A DNA stretch of 64,000 bases from Sphingomonas dokdonensis (GTDB lineage: Bacteria; Pseudomonadota; Alphaproteobacteria; Sphingomonadales; Sphingomonadaceae), in the NCBI RefSeq assembly GCF_002197685.1, contig NZ_NBBI01000003.1, positions 372,001 to 436,000 on the forward strand, written 5' to 3'. Position numbers and translations under genes: made by a program. The notes under the pieces are model-generated. The model saw only the letters and a program-made list of their open reading frames with translations, did no database searches and was not told where the DNA came from. Positions 18,322 to 28,002 of the stretch are shown piece after piece (position 1 is the first letter of the stretch; every line of letters starts with the position of its first letter).

Positions 18322-19299
18322 ATGAAGGCGTCGCGGCGCGCGGTGCGCTGGGCCTTGTCGGTGGCAGCGATCCTGCTGGTCGTGCCGCGCTACGCCGGCA
18401 ACGAGCGGCTGCCGTTGATCGACGATGCACCGGGCGTAACGCTGACACGCTACGCGCCGCCGGGCGGGTGGCCGGCGCGGATCGGTCAGCTCGTGCCGAT
18501 AGCGGGCTATACGTTGCACAGCCATGATCCGGCGTTTGGCGGTTTCTCGGCGATCGGCTGGCGCGGCGGGCGGGCCTATCTGATGTCGGACGGTGGCAAT
18601 CTCGTCAGTTTCGCCCTGTTGGGCGATGCCGCTGTCGACGCGCGGGGGCATGTGCTGCCTGACGGGCCTGGTGTCGGCTGGGATCGCGCCGATCGCGACA
18701 GCGAATCGCTGGCGCTCGATACGGCGAGCGATGCTGCATGGGTCGGCTACGAGAATCAGAACGAGATCTGGCGGTACAGCCATGACTTTCGCCGGGTCGA
18801 CCGGCGCAGCGCGCCGCCGGTGATGCGCAAGTGGGTGCGCAATCAGGGCGCGGAGGCGCTGGTAAGGCTGAGGAACGGCCGCTTTGTTGCCTTTGCCGAG
18901 CGCAAGCCGAGCCGCCAAGAGCGCTTTGCGGTGCTGTTTTCGGGCGATCCGACCGATCCGAAGACAACGGCGGCGCCGTTCCGCTTCATCCCGCCCGATC
19001 GCTACGATCCCAGCGACGCAGCGGTGCTGCCGGACGGCGACCTTCTGATTCTGACGCGCCGCTTCCGCTATCCCTTCAGCTTCAGCGCGAAGCTGGTGCG
19101 GGTGGCGTCGGCGGCGCTGAAGCCGCGGGCGAAGGTAACGGGCGAGGTGATTGCGACGCTCGCATCGCCGGTCATGGCGGAGAATTGCGAGGGGATCGCC
19201 GTAACGCAGGAAGGCGGGGCGACGATGATTTGGATCGTCACCGATAACGACGGAATGGCGGTGCGGCCGTCGTATCTGATGAAGTTCCGGCTGGACTGA
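18322..19299 (+). CDS. Esterase-like activity of phytase family protein, exported
   Basis: 325 residues with an N-terminal membrane or signal segment (RRAVRWALSVAAILLVVPRYA) followed by the phytase-like beta-propeller pattern: GGFSAIGWRGGRAYLMSDGG, DSESLALD, VGYENQNEIWRY, NQGAEALVRLRNGRFVAF, ENCEGIAV. The family (PF13449) is annotated esterase-like activity of phytase; substrates are mostly unknown. ATG 18322 chosen over the GTG at 18298. It stands alone between divergent and convergent neighbours. Confidence 0.85.
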   Translation: MKASRRAVRWALSVAAILLVVPRYAGNERLPLIDDAPGVTLTRYAPPGGWPARIGQLVPIAGYTLHSHDPAFGGFSAIGWRGGRAYLMSDGGNLVSFALLGDAAVDARGHVLPDGPGVGWDRADRDSESLALDTASDAAWVGYENQNEIWRYSHDFRRVDRRSAPPVMRKWVRNQGAEALVRLRNGRFVAFAERKPSRQERFAVLFSGDPTDPKTTAAPFRFIPPDRYDPSDAAVLPDGDLLILTRRFRYPFSFSAKLVRVASAALKPRAKVTGEVIATLASPVMAENCEGIAVTQEGGATMIWIVTDNDGMAVRPSYLMKFRLD

Positions 19300-19335
19300 G
19301 CGTCGTGGGTCGGGCCGAACGCACAAACAACGAAA

Positions 19336-19361
19336 GGCCCGTCACCCGAGGGTGACAGGCC
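19336..19361 (-). terminator. Terminator downstream of rpmB
   Basis: GGCCTGTCACCC and GGGTGACGGGCC form a near-perfect stem with a short CTC-type loop on the minus strand, followed by TTTCGTTGTTTG. It lies 25 bases after the rpmB stop. Confidence 0.8.
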
Positions 19362-19385
19362 ATCGTCACGCGAACCGTCGCCCGA

Positions 19386-19691
19386 TCAGGCGGCGGTTGC
19401 GGTGTCCGTCGACGCGCGCTTCTTCACCACGTCGCGCTTCAGGCGACGGGCGCGGAGCGACAACTTGTCGTCGCTGGTCTTCACCAGCCAGTTGTCGAGA
19501 CCACCGTTGTGCTCCACCGAGCGCAGTCCGTGGGTCGAGACGCGCAGGCGCACGCTGCGCTCCAGCACGTCGGACATGAGCGTCACGTTCTGCAGATTCG
19601 GCAGAAAGGTACGCTTGGTCTTGTTGTTGGCGTGAGAAACGTTGTTTCCCACCTGCCGGCCCTTGCCGGTCAGCTCGCAGATGCGCGACAT
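19386..19691 (-). CDS. rpmB: 50S ribosomal protein L28
   Basis: 101 residues beginning [20 protein letters not shown], with [13 protein letters not shown] and [13 protein letters not shown], all diagnostic of L28. Alphaproteobacterial L28 proteins are about 95-100 residues, longer than the E. coli protein because of a C-terminal tail like the one here. ATG 19691 is fixed by homology; the open frame runs on upstream without similarity. Monocistronic with its own terminator. Confidence 0.97.
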   Translation of the reverse strand: MSRICELTGKGRQVGNNVSHANNKTKRTFLPNLQNVTLMSDVLERSVRLRVSTHGLRSVEHNGGLDNWLVKTSDDKLSLRARRLKRDVVKKRASTDTATAA

Positions 19692-19832
19692 GGTTCGTGA
19701 TCCTGAGTTTCGGGTTGGCCCGGAAAGTGGGCGCGGATAGCGCCGCTGTGTCGAATCGTCAAGCGGTGCGCGATGCAACTTACCTTTGGCACGGTTCGTT
19801 ACGCTGTCAGCAAATAGACCGGAGATTCGATC

Positions 19833-20072
19833 ATGCGCGCCCTTCTCATGCTTCTTGGCATTGCCGCGCTGGTGATCGTCGCCGGCATGGCCACCGGCTT
19901 CATTAACATCGATCAGACGCAGACGGCGCAGCTGCCGCGGCTTGAGGGCGGGCAGGCGCCGGCGTTCAAGGCGGACGTGGGCAAGATCGACCTTGGTACC
20001 GAGCGCAAGGTGATCGAGGTGCCGCGCGTCGCGGTGGAGAAGCCGGGTGAAGCGCCGGCGCAGCCGCAATAA
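19833..20072 (+). CDS. Small membrane-anchored protein, unknown
   Basis: 79 residues: one N-terminal hydrophobic segment ([20 protein letters not shown]) followed by a polar tail rich in Pro, Ala and Gln with the stretch [24 protein letters not shown] lies 9-14 bases before the ATG. I do not recognise a named family. The tail probably faces the periplasm. Small proteins of this layout are common near tadA or rpmB in sphingomonads in my recollection. Confidence 0.65.
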   Translation: MRALLMLLGIAALVIVAGMATGFINIDQTQTAQLPRLEGGQAPAFKADVGKIDLGTERKVIEVPRVAVEKPGEAPAQPQ

Positions 20073-20125
20073 AGCGCGCGATCGCCGCCTTCTGATCTCT
20101 GGAATCCCATCGTAAGGGAACGGAG

Positions 20126-20575
20126 ATGTTTCCGCTCCCGCTTCCCATGCGCGCTGCGCTGGACGCCGCGCGCGCCGCGGCGGATGCGGGCGAGGTGCCT
20201 GTCGGCGCGGTGGTGATGCTGGGCGAGCGGATCGTGGCGACCGCCGCCAATGCGCCGCGCCGCCTGTGCGATCCGACCGCGCATGCCGAGATGCTCGCGA
20301 TTCGCGAGGCGGCCAAGGCGCTGGGGCGTGATCGGCTGGAGCAATGCGACCTGTGGGTGACGCTGGAGCCGTGCGCGATGTGCGCCGGGGCGATCGCGCA
20401 TGCGCGCATCCAGCGGGTCTATTATGGAGCGGCGGATCCCAAGGGCGGGGCGGTGGAGCACGGCCCGCGCTTCTTTACCCAGCCGACCTGCCATCATCGG
20501 CCAGAGCTGTACGGAGATATCGGCAGCGCCGAATCGGCGGCGCTGCTGCGCGATTTCTTCGAGCAGCGCCGATAG
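20126..20575 (+). CDS. tadA: tRNA adenosine(34) deaminase TadA
   Basis: 149-residue zinc deaminase that converts A34 to inosine in tRNA-Arg(ACG). Zinc and catalytic residues are present: His53 and Glu55 in HAEM, Cys83 and Cys86 in PCAMC. The stretch [21 protein letters not shown] is TadA-like. AAGGGAACGGAG precedes the ATG. Length matches the family. A guanine deaminase is the main alternative but is less likely given [10 protein letters not shown]. Confidence 0.92.
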   Translation: MFPLPLPMRAALDAARAAADAGEVPVGAVVMLGERIVATAANAPRRLCDPTAHAEMLAIREAAKALGRDRLEQCDLWVTLEPCAMCAGAIAHARIQRVYYGAADPKGGAVEHGPRFFTQPTCHHRPELYGDIGSAESAALLRDFFEQRR

Positions 20576-20599
20576 CCGCCTGACGCCTGGATACGAAAA

Positions 20600-20644
20600 G
20601 GCCGGCGAGTCGCCGCGGCATCGCGCCGCAGTGACCCGCCGGCC
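20600..20644. terminator. Bidirectional terminator between tadA and the OmpA-family gene
   Basis: GGCCGGCG (20600-20607) pairs with CGCCGGCC (20637-20644), with AAAA before and CCGTTT after. It sits between two convergent genes, so it can serve both. Confidence 0.65.
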
Positions 20645-20653
20645 CCGTTTCGA

Positions 20654-21340
20654 TCAGTTGCGGTAGCCGACTTCGCTTTCGGAGATCGGCACGATCTTGA
20701 TCTCGACGCGGCGGTTGGCGGCGCGGCCGTCCTCCGTCTCGTTGCTGGCGATCGGCTGAGTTTCGCCGAACCCGCGGGTGCCGATACGCGCGCGCGTTAC
20801 GCCGCGGGTGGAAAGGTAATCCGCCACCGCCGCCGCGCGCCGCTCCGACAGCCCCTGATTGTACGAATCGCTGCCGGTCGAATCGGTGTGGCCGTACACG
20901 TCCACATAGGTACGATTATATTCGCTCAGCACCTGCGCGACCTGATCGAGCGTGCGCTGGAACTGCGGCTGCACATTGGCCGAGTCATAGGCGAAGTTGA
21001 TGCCGCTCGGGATGTTGAGCAGCAGATCGTCGCCCTGGCGCGTCACTTGCACGTCGGTGCCGGCGGTGCGGGCGCGCATGTCGCGCTCCTGCTTGTCCAT
21101 GTAGGCGCCGATGCCGGCGCCGGCGATGCCGCCGATCCCTGCGCCGACGATCTTTTCCGTGCGATCGCGCCGGCCGCCGACCAGATCGCCCAGCAGATAG
21201 CCGCCCAGCGCGCCGCCGATGCCGCCGATCGCCGCCTTGGAAATGCGCTGCTGACCCGTTTCCGGATCGGTGGTGCAGCCAGCCGTGGCCATCAAGGCGC
21301 AGCCGGCAAGCGCGGCGGTGAACCCGTGCATCCGCTTCAT
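20654..21340 (-). CDS. OmpA-family lipoprotein with glycine zipper
   Basis: 228 residues. An N-terminal lipoprotein-type signal ends at Cys22 (MATAGC) or Cys14 (LAGC). A glycine zipper follows (GGIGGALGGYLLGDLVGG, GAGIGGIAGAGIGAYMD). The C-terminal half is an OmpA peptidoglycan-binding domain with NFAYDSANVQPQ, VDVYGHTDSTGSDSYN, LSERRAAAVADYL and NRRVEIKIVP. It probably tethers the outer membrane to the wall, like YiaD. GGAGG lies upstream of ATG 21340; the frame is open well beyond that without similarity. Confidence 0.92.
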   Translation of the reverse strand: MKRMHGFTAALAGCALMATAGCTTDPETGQQRISKAAIGGIGGALGGYLLGDLVGGRRDRTEKIVGAGIGGIAGAGIGAYMDKQERDMRARTAGTDVQVTRQGDDLLLNIPSGINFAYDSANVQPQFQRTLDQVAQVLSEYNRTYVDVYGHTDSTGSDSYNQGLSERRAAAVADYLSTRGVTRARIGTRGFGETQPIASNETEDGRAANRRVEIKIVPISESEVGYRN

Positions 21341-21470
21341 TGTCTCTATTTCCTCCAAACTATGGACGTGAAACCCGCTGATTTGGAGGATTGTTCCGCA
21401 TCCGTGCTGAACCTTGCGTGACGCGGGTGGTTGTCGGCGGCGAGAAATCCCGCCAAGAGAGCCGTTCACC

Positions 21471-22766
21471 ATGCCACCGCCGTTCCCCTGGATCGACGTC
21501 CTCATCATTCTCACGCTGGTCGCCCTGAACGGCGTCTTTGCGATGAGCGAGCTTGCGATCGTTTCCGCGCGCAAGGCGCGGCTGGACGCGATGGTGCGAT
21601 CCGGGCGTCGCGGCGCGCGCGCGGCGCAGGATCTGGCGGCCGATCCGGGCAAGTTCCTTTCCACCGTGCAGATCGGCATCACGCTGATCGGCATCATCAA
21701 CGGCGCCTATTCGGGGGCGAGCCTGGGCACGCCCACGGCAGCACGGCTGGCGATGCTGGGCGTGCCGGGGCACCTTGCCGACACGTTGGGTGTGGCCATC
21801 GTCATCGGCCTGACGACCTATGCGTCGCTGATCATCGGCGAACTGGTGCCCAAGCAGATCGCGCTGCGCAATCCGGAGCCAGTGGCGGTGTGGATCGCGC
21901 TGCCGATGACATGGCTGGCCATCCTGACCAAGCCGCTCGTCTGGCTGCTCGATGCGTCGAGCGCGCTGATCTTCCGCTTGCTGCGGCTCAACCGCGAATC
22001 GGAGGAGCATGTCACCGCCGAGGAGCTGCACCTTATCGTGGCGGAGGCGAGCAAATCGGGGGTGATCGAGGAGCATGAACGCTCGATCATCTCGGGCGTG
22101 GTGCGCTTGGCGGATCGGCCGGTGCGCGAGGTGATGACGCCGCGTACCGAGGTCGACTGGCTCGACGCTGGGCTGGATGACGCGGCAATTCGCGAAAAGC
22201 TGCTTGCGACGCCGCATAGCCGGTTGCCAGTGGCGGAGGGGTCGATCGACGCGGTGATCGGCGTGGTGCAGGCGCGCGACGTCGCGGCTGCACTGGCACG
22301 GGGCGAGTTGCTCGATCTGCGCCAGCTGATCCGCAAGGCGCCGTTCGTGGTCGACCAGATCGACGCGATGGATGCGCTCGATGCGTTGCGCCGTGCCGAA
22401 GTGCCGATGGCGCTGATCCACGACGAATATGGCCATTTCGAGGGGATCGTGACGCCGGCCAACCTGCTGGCGGCGATCGCGGGGGCGTTTGCGTCTGATG
22501 CGGAGCCTGGCGAATCGCCTCACATCGTCGAGCGCGACGACGGGTCGTTGCTGGTAGCGGGCACGACCGCGGCCGATTCGCTTGCCGAGCGGCTGGGTAT
22601 CGAGCTGCCCGAGGATCGCGACTATGCAACAGTCGCCGGGCTGGCGCTGTCGGTGTTCCGTCACCTGCCCGGCGAGGGCGAAAGCTTCGTCGAGCAGGGC
22701 TGGCGGTTCGAGGTGGTCGACCTCGATGGGCGGCGGATCGACAAGCTCTTGGTCAGCGCGGCCTAA
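21471..22766 (+). CDS. CNNM/CorC-type hemolysin family transporter
   Basis: 431 residues: an N-terminal DUF21 (CNNM) membrane domain with NGVFAMSELAIVSARKARL and LSTVQIGITLIGIINGAYSG, then a CBS pair (VREVMTPRTEVDWLD, VIGVVQARDV, MALIHDEYGHFEGIVTPANLL) and a C-terminal CorC/HlyC domain (YATVAGLALSVFRHLP). Family members move Mg2+ or other divalent ions; the hemolysin label is historical. Start ATG 21471 is followed directly by the first membrane segment. Confidence 0.9.
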   Translation: MPPPFPWIDVLIILTLVALNGVFAMSELAIVSARKARLDAMVRSGRRGARAAQDLAADPGKFLSTVQIGITLIGIINGAYSGASLGTPTAARLAMLGVPGHLADTLGVAIVIGLTTYASLIIGELVPKQIALRNPEPVAVWIALPMTWLAILTKPLVWLLDASSALIFRLLRLNRESEEHVTAEELHLIVAEASKSGVIEEHERSIISGVVRLADRPVREVMTPRTEVDWLDAGLDDAAIREKLLATPHSRLPVAEGSIDAVIGVVQARDVAAALARGELLDLRQLIRKAPFVVDQIDAMDALDALRRAEVPMALIHDEYGHFEGIVTPANLLAAIAGAFASDAEPGESPHIVERDDGSLLVAGTTAADSLAERLGIELPEDRDYATVAGLALSVFRHLPGEGESFVEQGWRFEVVDLDGRRIDKLLVSAA

Positions 22767-22834
22767 AAACCATCGCCAGCTTCAGCGTGGTGGCGCGCCG
22801 CACCGGCTCGTCACCGGTGCAGCGCCGCAGCCGA

Positions 22835-23710
22835 TCAGGCGACGCTGGCGCCGCCCGCGATCGGCTCTACCCGCTCGCGCCGTCGCGGTGCGGTGGCGAC
22901 CAGGTACAGGCCGCCCGCGATCATCGGCAGGCATAGCAGCTGCCCCATGTGGATGGTGGTGGCGAAGAACGTGCCGGCGAATTGCGAATCCGGCTCGCGA
23001 AAGAACTCCACGAAGAAGCGCGCGAGGCCGTAGCCGGTCAGGAAGATGCCGACGAGCTTGCCGGGCTGATAGCGCGCATCGGTACGCCAGAAGAAGAACC
23101 ACAGGATGGCGAACAGCGCGATACCCTCAAGCCCCGCCTCGTACAGCTGGCTCGGGTGCCGCGCCGGCTCGGGAAAGCCGCTGGGTACGGTGCGCGAGAA
23201 GACGATCGCCCACGGCACGTCGGCAGGCTTTCCCCACAATTCGCCGTTCACGAAATTGGCGAGGCGGCCGAAGAAGAGCCCGAACGGCACCACGCAGGCG
23301 ACATAATCGTGGATGCGCAGCCAGTTGAGCCCGCTTTTGCGCGCAAAGAAGATGATGGCGAGGCTGGTGCCGATCACGCCGCCGTGAAAGCTCATGCCGC
23401 CATCCCACAAGCGCAGGATGCGCAAGGGATGCAGGATCATGTCTGGCGCGTAGAACAGGACATAGCCGATCCGGCCGCCCAGGATGATGCCGAGCGTTGC
23501 GTAGAACACCAGATCGTCGGCATGGCGGCGCGCCATCGGGGCGCCCGGCTGGTCCAGCAGCTTCAGTAGGTACCACCAGCCGATGACGATGCCGGCGATA
23601 TAGGCGAGGCTGTACCAGCGCAGCGTGAAGAAGCCGATCGAGAAGACGTCGGGGTGCAGCCCCAGGTCCTCGAAGCGAATATGGCTGGTGGCGGCCGCGG
23701 CGGCAATCAT
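22835..23710 (-). CDS. lgt: Prolipoprotein diacylglyceryl transferase
   Basis: Integral inner-membrane enzyme, about 291 residues, that attaches diacylglycerol to the lipobox cysteine of prolipoproteins. Seen: SFHGGVIG, the Lgt signature [23 protein letters not shown] and FFREPD, with several hydrophobic segments. ATG 23710 is preferred; a TTG at 23725 would add five residues. Convergent with the CNNM gene. Confidence 0.95.
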   Translation of the reverse strand: MIAAAAATSHIRFEDLGLHPDVFSIGFFTLRWYSLAYIAGIVIGWWYLLKLLDQPGAPMARRHADDLVFYATLGIILGGRIGYVLFYAPDMILHPLRILRLWDGGMSFHGGVIGTSLAIIFFARKSGLNWLRIHDYVACVVPFGLFFGRLANFVNGELWGKPADVPWAIVFSRTVPSGFPEPARHPSQLYEAGLEGIALFAILWFFFWRTDARYQPGKLVGIFLTGYGLARFFVEFFREPDSQFAGTFFATTIHMGQLLCLPMIAGGLYLVATAPRRRERVEPIAGGASVA

Positions 23711-23790
23711 TTGAGGCAGTATCAAGGCTTTTCCCTCTGGCGTCGCGCCTGCATAAGGGCGCGCAAGACCAGGACCAAGTGGAGAGACGC

Positions 23791-25497
23791 ATGAAGAGCG
23801 AACTTGACCTCAAAATGGACGCGACCATGGCCGCGTTGACGGGTGAGGGCGGGCCGCTTGCACTCGGGTCGACAGAGCGGTTCGGCCGGACGCTGCCGAT
23901 GATCACCGGCGCACCGCCGACATTGCCGGCCTATTTCGCGCATTACTCGCAGCAGCATGCGGCCACCGAATTCCTGATCGCCGGCGACGAGCGGCTGACC
24001 TATGCCGATGTGTATGGCCGCGCGCAGAAGGTCGCGGCCGCGCTGGTCAGCGGGCATGGCGTCGCCAAGGGCGACCGGGTCGGCATTGCGGCGCGCAACT
24101 CCACGTCGTGGATCGTCCTGTACATGGGCATCCTGATGGCCGGCGGCGTCGCGACGCTGCTGAACGGCTGGTGGCAGTCCGAGGAATTGCAGGCGGGCAT
24201 CGAGGATGTCGGCTGCACGCTGGTTTTCGCCGATCCGCCGCGGTGTCAGCGCATCGCTGACCTGGGGCTCGCCGCCACGGTGGTCGAGTTCGACGACCTG
24301 CAGCCGATCGACACCGCGCTGGCCCCGATCATCGCCAAGGGGGACACGGCCGCGGCGCTGCCGACCGTCGGGCCGGACGACCATGCGACCATTTTGTTCA
24401 CCTCCGGCTCGACCGGCCAGTCGAAGGGCGCGTTGTCGACCCATCGGCAGGTGACGCAGGGCGTGTTCAACTATCTCGGCTCCGCGCTGATGATGCTGGC
24501 GATCGGGGCGCAGGACGGCACGCCGGCCAGCCCGCTGCAGCCCTCCACCCTGCTTAACCTGCCGCTGTTCCACGTGACGGCCGAGGTGCCCGTGTTCCTC
24601 CAGTCGTTCGCGATCGGGCGCAAGCTGGTGCTGATGCCCAAGTGGAACGCCGAAGAGGCGATGCGGCTGATGGACCAGGAGAAGATCACCTATTTCGTCG
24701 GCGTGCCGCTGATGAGCTTCGAGATCCTCAATCACCCCAATCGCCATAAATACGATCTGTCGAGCGTCGCGGACTTCGCGGCCGGCGGCGCGCCGCGCCC
24801 GGTGGATCACGTCAACCGGATCGAGAAGGAATTGGAGGGCAAGCCGCTGATCGGCTATGGCCTGACCGAGACGAACGGCGTCGGCACGGGCAATTGGCGC
24901 ACCAATTACCTGGCCAAGCCGAACTCGGCCGGGCGCCCGTCGATGCCGCTGGTCGACCTTGCCATCCTCGACGATGCCGGTGCGCCGGTCGCGCAGGGTG
25001 AGCGCGGCGAAGTGGCGATCCGATCGGTCGCATGCTTCCAGGAATATTGGGGCAAGCCGGACGCGACCGCCGCCGCCTATACCGCCGACGGCTATTTCCG
25101 CACCGGCGACATCGGCTATCTCGACGAGGACGGCTATCTCTTCATCGTCGACCGCAAGAAGGACATCATCATCCGCGGCGGCGAGAATATCAGCTGCCAG
25201 GAGGTGGAGGACGCGCTGTACCTGCACCCCGATGTCGCCGAAGCGGCGGTGTTCGGGCTGGCGGACGAGAAATACGGCGAGGTGCCGGGCGCGGTGGTGC
25301 ATCTGTCGAAGCCCGGCGCCGTGTCGGTCGATGAGCTGTGCGCCTTCCTCGGGGAGCATATCGCCGCCTTCAAGGTGCCGCAGCGGATCTGGCTGGCCGA
25401 CGAAGCGCTGCCGCGGCTGGGGACGGAGAAGATCGACAAGGTGACGCTGCGCACCAAATATCGCGCGCTGGCGGCGCGTGAGGCTGCGGCGGCGTGA
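23791..25497 (+). CDS. AMP-forming acyl-CoA synthetase
   Basis: 568-residue member of the ANL superfamily, activating a carboxylic acid to its CoA thioester. Seen: P-loop-like [27 protein letters not shown], and the hinge/C-domain [21 protein letters not shown] followed by [16 protein letters not shown]. The substrate is probably a fatty acid but cannot be read from sequence. ATG 23791 with GGAGAG upstream is preferred to GTG 23779. It is divergent from lgt. Confidence 0.9.
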   Translation: MKSELDLKMDATMAALTGEGGPLALGSTERFGRTLPMITGAPPTLPAYFAHYSQQHAATEFLIAGDERLTYADVYGRAQKVAAALVSGHGVAKGDRVGIAARNSTSWIVLYMGILMAGGVATLLNGWWQSEELQAGIEDVGCTLVFADPPRCQRIADLGLAATVVEFDDLQPIDTALAPIIAKGDTAAALPTVGPDDHATILFTSGSTGQSKGALSTHRQVTQGVFNYLGSALMMLAIGAQDGTPASPLQPSTLLNLPLFHVTAEVPVFLQSFAIGRKLVLMPKWNAEEAMRLMDQEKITYFVGVPLMSFEILNHPNRHKYDLSSVADFAAGGAPRPVDHVNRIEKELEGKPLIGYGLTETNGVGTGNWRTNYLAKPNSAGRPSMPLVDLAILDDAGAPVAQGERGEVAIRSVACFQEYWGKPDATAAAYTADGYFRTGDIGYLDEDGYLFIVDRKKDIIIRGGENISCQEVEDALYLHPDVAEAAVFGLADEKYGEVPGAVVHLSKPGAVSVDELCAFLGEHIAAFKVPQRIWLADEALPRLGTEKIDKVTLRTKYRALAAREAAAA

Positions 25498-25679
25498 GTC
25501 AGTGACGGCACCCCGGCGTTGCGCCGGGGGCCGGACCGCCCGCGAACGCTGGCGCCTATCATGGCGTACAGCGCTCGCGGTGCCATGGACCCCGGGTCAA
25601 GCCCTGGACGGCGATGGTATGGTGGGCGCAGAAGCGTCCCGAACGCCACGCCAGCCTTGTGCCGGCATGGCGCTATGCC

Positions 25680-26696
25680 TCACCGCCAGCCGAGCGCCGG
25701 CGCGACGTGGGTGAGGATGCTTTCCAGGACGTGCGCGTTATAATCGACGCCAAGCTGGTTGGGCACCGTCAGCAGCAGCGTGTCGGCCTCTGCAATTGCT
25801 TCATCGGCGCGTAGCTGCTCGATCAGCCGGTCCGGCTCGTCGGCATAGGAGCGGCCGAACACCGCGCGCATATTGTCGATCACGCCGATCTGGTCGCTGT
25901 CCGACCCGCGCCCGAAATAGGCGCGGTCGGTGTCGTTCACGAGCGCGAAGATCGACCGCGAGACGGAGACGCGCGGCTCGCGCGCATGGCCCGCTTCCTT
26001 CCACGCGGCGCGATAGGCGCGGATCTGCTTGGCCTGCTGCACGTGGAACGGCTCGCCGCTCTCGTCCGCCTTCAGCGTCGAACTTTGCAGATTCATCCCC
26101 ATCTTGGCGGCCCAGACCGCGGTGGCGTCCGCGCCGGATCCCCACCAGACGCGATCGCGCAGGCCGGGCGCATGCGGCTCGAGGCGCAGCAATCCCGGCG
26201 GGTTGGGGAACATCGGGCGCGGATTGGGCCGGGCGAAGCCTTCCCCCTTCAACAGCTCGAAGAAGACCTCGCCGTGGCGACGCCCCATGTCGGCATCGCT
26301 GGTGCCCTCGGCAGGCGCATAGCCGAAGTGGCGCCAGCCCTCGATCACCTGCTCGGGCGAGCCGCGGCTGATGCCAAGCTGCAACCGCCCGCCGCTGATG
26401 AGGTCCGCGGCGCCGGCATCCTCCACCATGTAGAACGGGTTTTCGTAGCGCATGTCGATGACGCCGGTGCCGATCTCGATCCGCTTGGTCCGCGCGCCGA
26501 CCGCGGCGAGCAGCGGGAAAGGCGAGGCGAGCTGCTGCGCGAAATGGTGGACGCGGTAATAGGCGCCGTCCACGCCCAGCTCCTCCGCCGCGACGGCAAG
26601 GTCGATCGACTGGAGCAGCACGTCGCTGGCCGAGCGGGTGGCGGAATGCGGGGTCGCCGACCAATGGCCGAAGGACAGGAAACCGATCTTCTTCAT
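25680..26696 (-). CDS. LLM class flavin-dependent oxidoreductase
   Basis: 338-residue bacterial-luciferase-like monooxygenase using FMN or F420. Seen: N-terminal KKIGFLSFGHW, AEELGVDGAYYRVHHF, GTGVIDMRYENPFYMVEDAGA, LISGGRLQLGISRGSPEQ. Start ATG 26696 gives the typical N-terminus. Natural substrate unknown. It is convergent with the acyl-CoA ligase; about 180 bases separate them, with a CCCCGGC/GCCGGGG dyad at 25511-25529. Confidence 0.88.
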   Translation of the reverse strand: MKKIGFLSFGHWSATPHSATRSASDVLLQSIDLAVAAEELGVDGAYYRVHHFAQQLASPFPLLAAVGARTKRIEIGTGVIDMRYENPFYMVEDAGAADLISGGRLQLGISRGSPEQVIEGWRHFGYAPAEGTSDADMGRRHGEVFFELLKGEGFARPNPRPMFPNPPGLLRLEPHAPGLRDRVWWGSGADATAVWAAKMGMNLQSSTLKADESGEPFHVQQAKQIRAYRAAWKEAGHAREPRVSVSRSIFALVNDTDRAYFGRGSDSDQIGVIDNMRAVFGRSYADEPDRLIEQLRADEAIAEADTLLLTVPNQLGVDYNAHVLESILTHVAPALGWR

Positions 26697-26847
26697 ACTG
26701 TCTGATCCTGGTCGCCGCGTCGGCACAAGGCGCCGCGGCATGTCGGATCAGGATATGGGGTGCCCGACAGGGTGGCCAAGCGAAGGATCGGAGACGAAGC
26801 GTTTCGCCCTTGGGCGAGGCGGCATGCCGGCCGCCCCGCTCAACGGC

Positions 26848-27636
26848 TCAGAACGGCAGCCAGCTCGATTTCTGGGTGAATTTCATATAGCCGATGTTGA
26901 CGCCGGCGCGGTACCCGACGCCCAGCCGCACCGGGATGAGCACGATGTTGCCGCGCCGCAGATAAGTCGCGGCGAACCCGCCGACGAAATACAGCCGTCC
27001 CTCGGCAGCCGGAAAGCGACGGTAGAGATCGGCCGTGTCGTACAGATTGTACACCAGCACGAAGACCTTGTTGGCATCGCCGCCGACATCGAATCCGACC
27101 GACGGGCCGGTCCAATAGACCGGCATCTGGCCTTCTATCTTGTGCGTCATGATCCCCGAGCCGTAGCGCAGCCCGACCACGAAGGCGCCGGCCGCCTCGC
27201 GCCCGGCGATATAGGCGTTGGGTTCGCCCTGCTCCGACAGGATCTTCTCGATGATCGAGGCGAATCCTTCCGCGCCCTTGCCGAACACGCCCTCGCCAGC
27301 GCCGATCAGGTCGTCGCGCTTGAACGTGCCGGCGGCGTCGGTCGTCGCTTCCGCACGCACCTCGGCACCCGGCGAGCGCGCGGTGGGCGAGGACTGCTGC
27401 GGGGGCGGCGAGGCGGGCAGCGGCGCCTCGAGCGGTGGCGCGTCCTGATCGACGGGCGCGTCGCTGTTCGACGTCGGCTCGCGATAGGGCTGCGCACGCG
27501 CCGGTGGCGGGGGGACTCGCGGAGCCGAAAGGTCGCCGTCGATCGACTGGTTTGGATCGATCGTCCGCACCTGCGCCGGCGCGGCACCGGCAAGCGACGT
27601 TGCGACCATCGCCAGCACGATCATGAACTTACGCAT
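26848..27636 (-). CDS. DUF1134 (EipA-like) envelope protein
   Basis: 262 residues: signal peptide (MRKFMIVLAMVATSLAGAAPAQ), a proline-rich linker of about 90 residues, then DUF1134 with the signature YWTGPSVGFDVGGDANKVFV, YNLYDTADLYRRFPA and VGYRAGVNIGYMKFT at the very end. The family includes EipA of Brucella, a periplasmic protein needed for envelope integrity. The linker is compositionally biased and may vary between strains. Promoter side faces the tRNA-Ser gene. Confidence 0.9.
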   Translation of the reverse strand: MRKFMIVLAMVATSLAGAAPAQVRTIDPNQSIDGDLSAPRVPPPPARAQPYREPTSNSDAPVDQDAPPLEAPLPASPPPQQSSPTARSPGAEVRAEATTDAAGTFKRDDLIGAGEGVFGKGAEGFASIIEKILSEQGEPNAYIAGREAAGAFVVGLRYGSGIMTHKIEGQMPVYWTGPSVGFDVGGDANKVFVLVYNLYDTADLYRRFPAAEGRLYFVGGFAATYLRRGNIVLIPVRLGVGYRAGVNIGYMKFTQKSSWLPF

Positions 27637-27810
27637 CTGTCATTCCCCCGGGCAAGCCCCGATCCCGTAGCATAAACAAGCCGGTGCTGTCGCAACAATG
27701 AACGGTGCGACGGGCCGAGTCCGCGACACGGCCGAGTGAATCGCGCAGGCGCCTCCAGAACAGTTGATCAGCCCCGCTTGCCTCGCTATAGCCGCCCTTC
27801 CGCCAGGCCC

Positions 27811-27902
27811 GGAGACGTGGGTGAGTGGCTGAAACCAACGCTTTGCTAAAGCGTCGTACGGGTTAAACCGTACCGAGGGTTCGAATCCCTCCGTCTCCGC
27901 CA
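27811..27902 (+). tRNA. tRNA-Ser (anticodon GCU)
   Basis: A complete class II tRNA. The acceptor strands GGAGACG and CGTCTCC pair, followed by G and an encoded CCA. The anticodon arm ACGCT-TTGCTAA-AGCGT carries GCT, reading AGC/AGU serine codons. A long variable arm (CGTACGG..CCGTACC type) and GGTTCGAATCC T-loop are present. Its 3' end is the integration site of the island that follows. Confidence 0.97.
27886..27902 (+). repeat. attL core of the genomic island
   Basis: TCCCTCCGTCTCCGCCA at the 3' end of tRNA-Ser is repeated exactly at 44374-44390. The two copies are in direct orientation and bracket the integrase and cargo, as expected for site-specific insertion into a tRNA gene. Confidence 0.9.
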
Positions 27903-27966
27903 GTGGCCGGCTAAGTGCCTGAACGCGCACGAAACCTTGCAAATCCGCCGTTTTTTTCGGTAGGGG

Positions 27967-28002
27967 TGCTGCAATGTGTGCTGCAATGTGTGCTGCAAAA
28001 AC
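27967..28002 (+). repeat. Left-end 12-bp tandem repeats (putative integrase arm sites)
   Basis: TGCTGCAATGTG occurs twice in tandem and is followed by TGCTGCAAAAAC, at an exact 12-base period. The right end of the island has the same TGCTGCAA unit twice at the same period. The repeats also form the first codons of the longest integrase frame, so the integrase start and its binding sites may overlap. Confidence 0.7.

Noticed and set aside
27967..28002. CRISPR-like array
   Set aside because: Units are 12 bases, directly abutting, without spacers; arm-site repeats explain them better. No CRISPR or cas gene is seen in the window.
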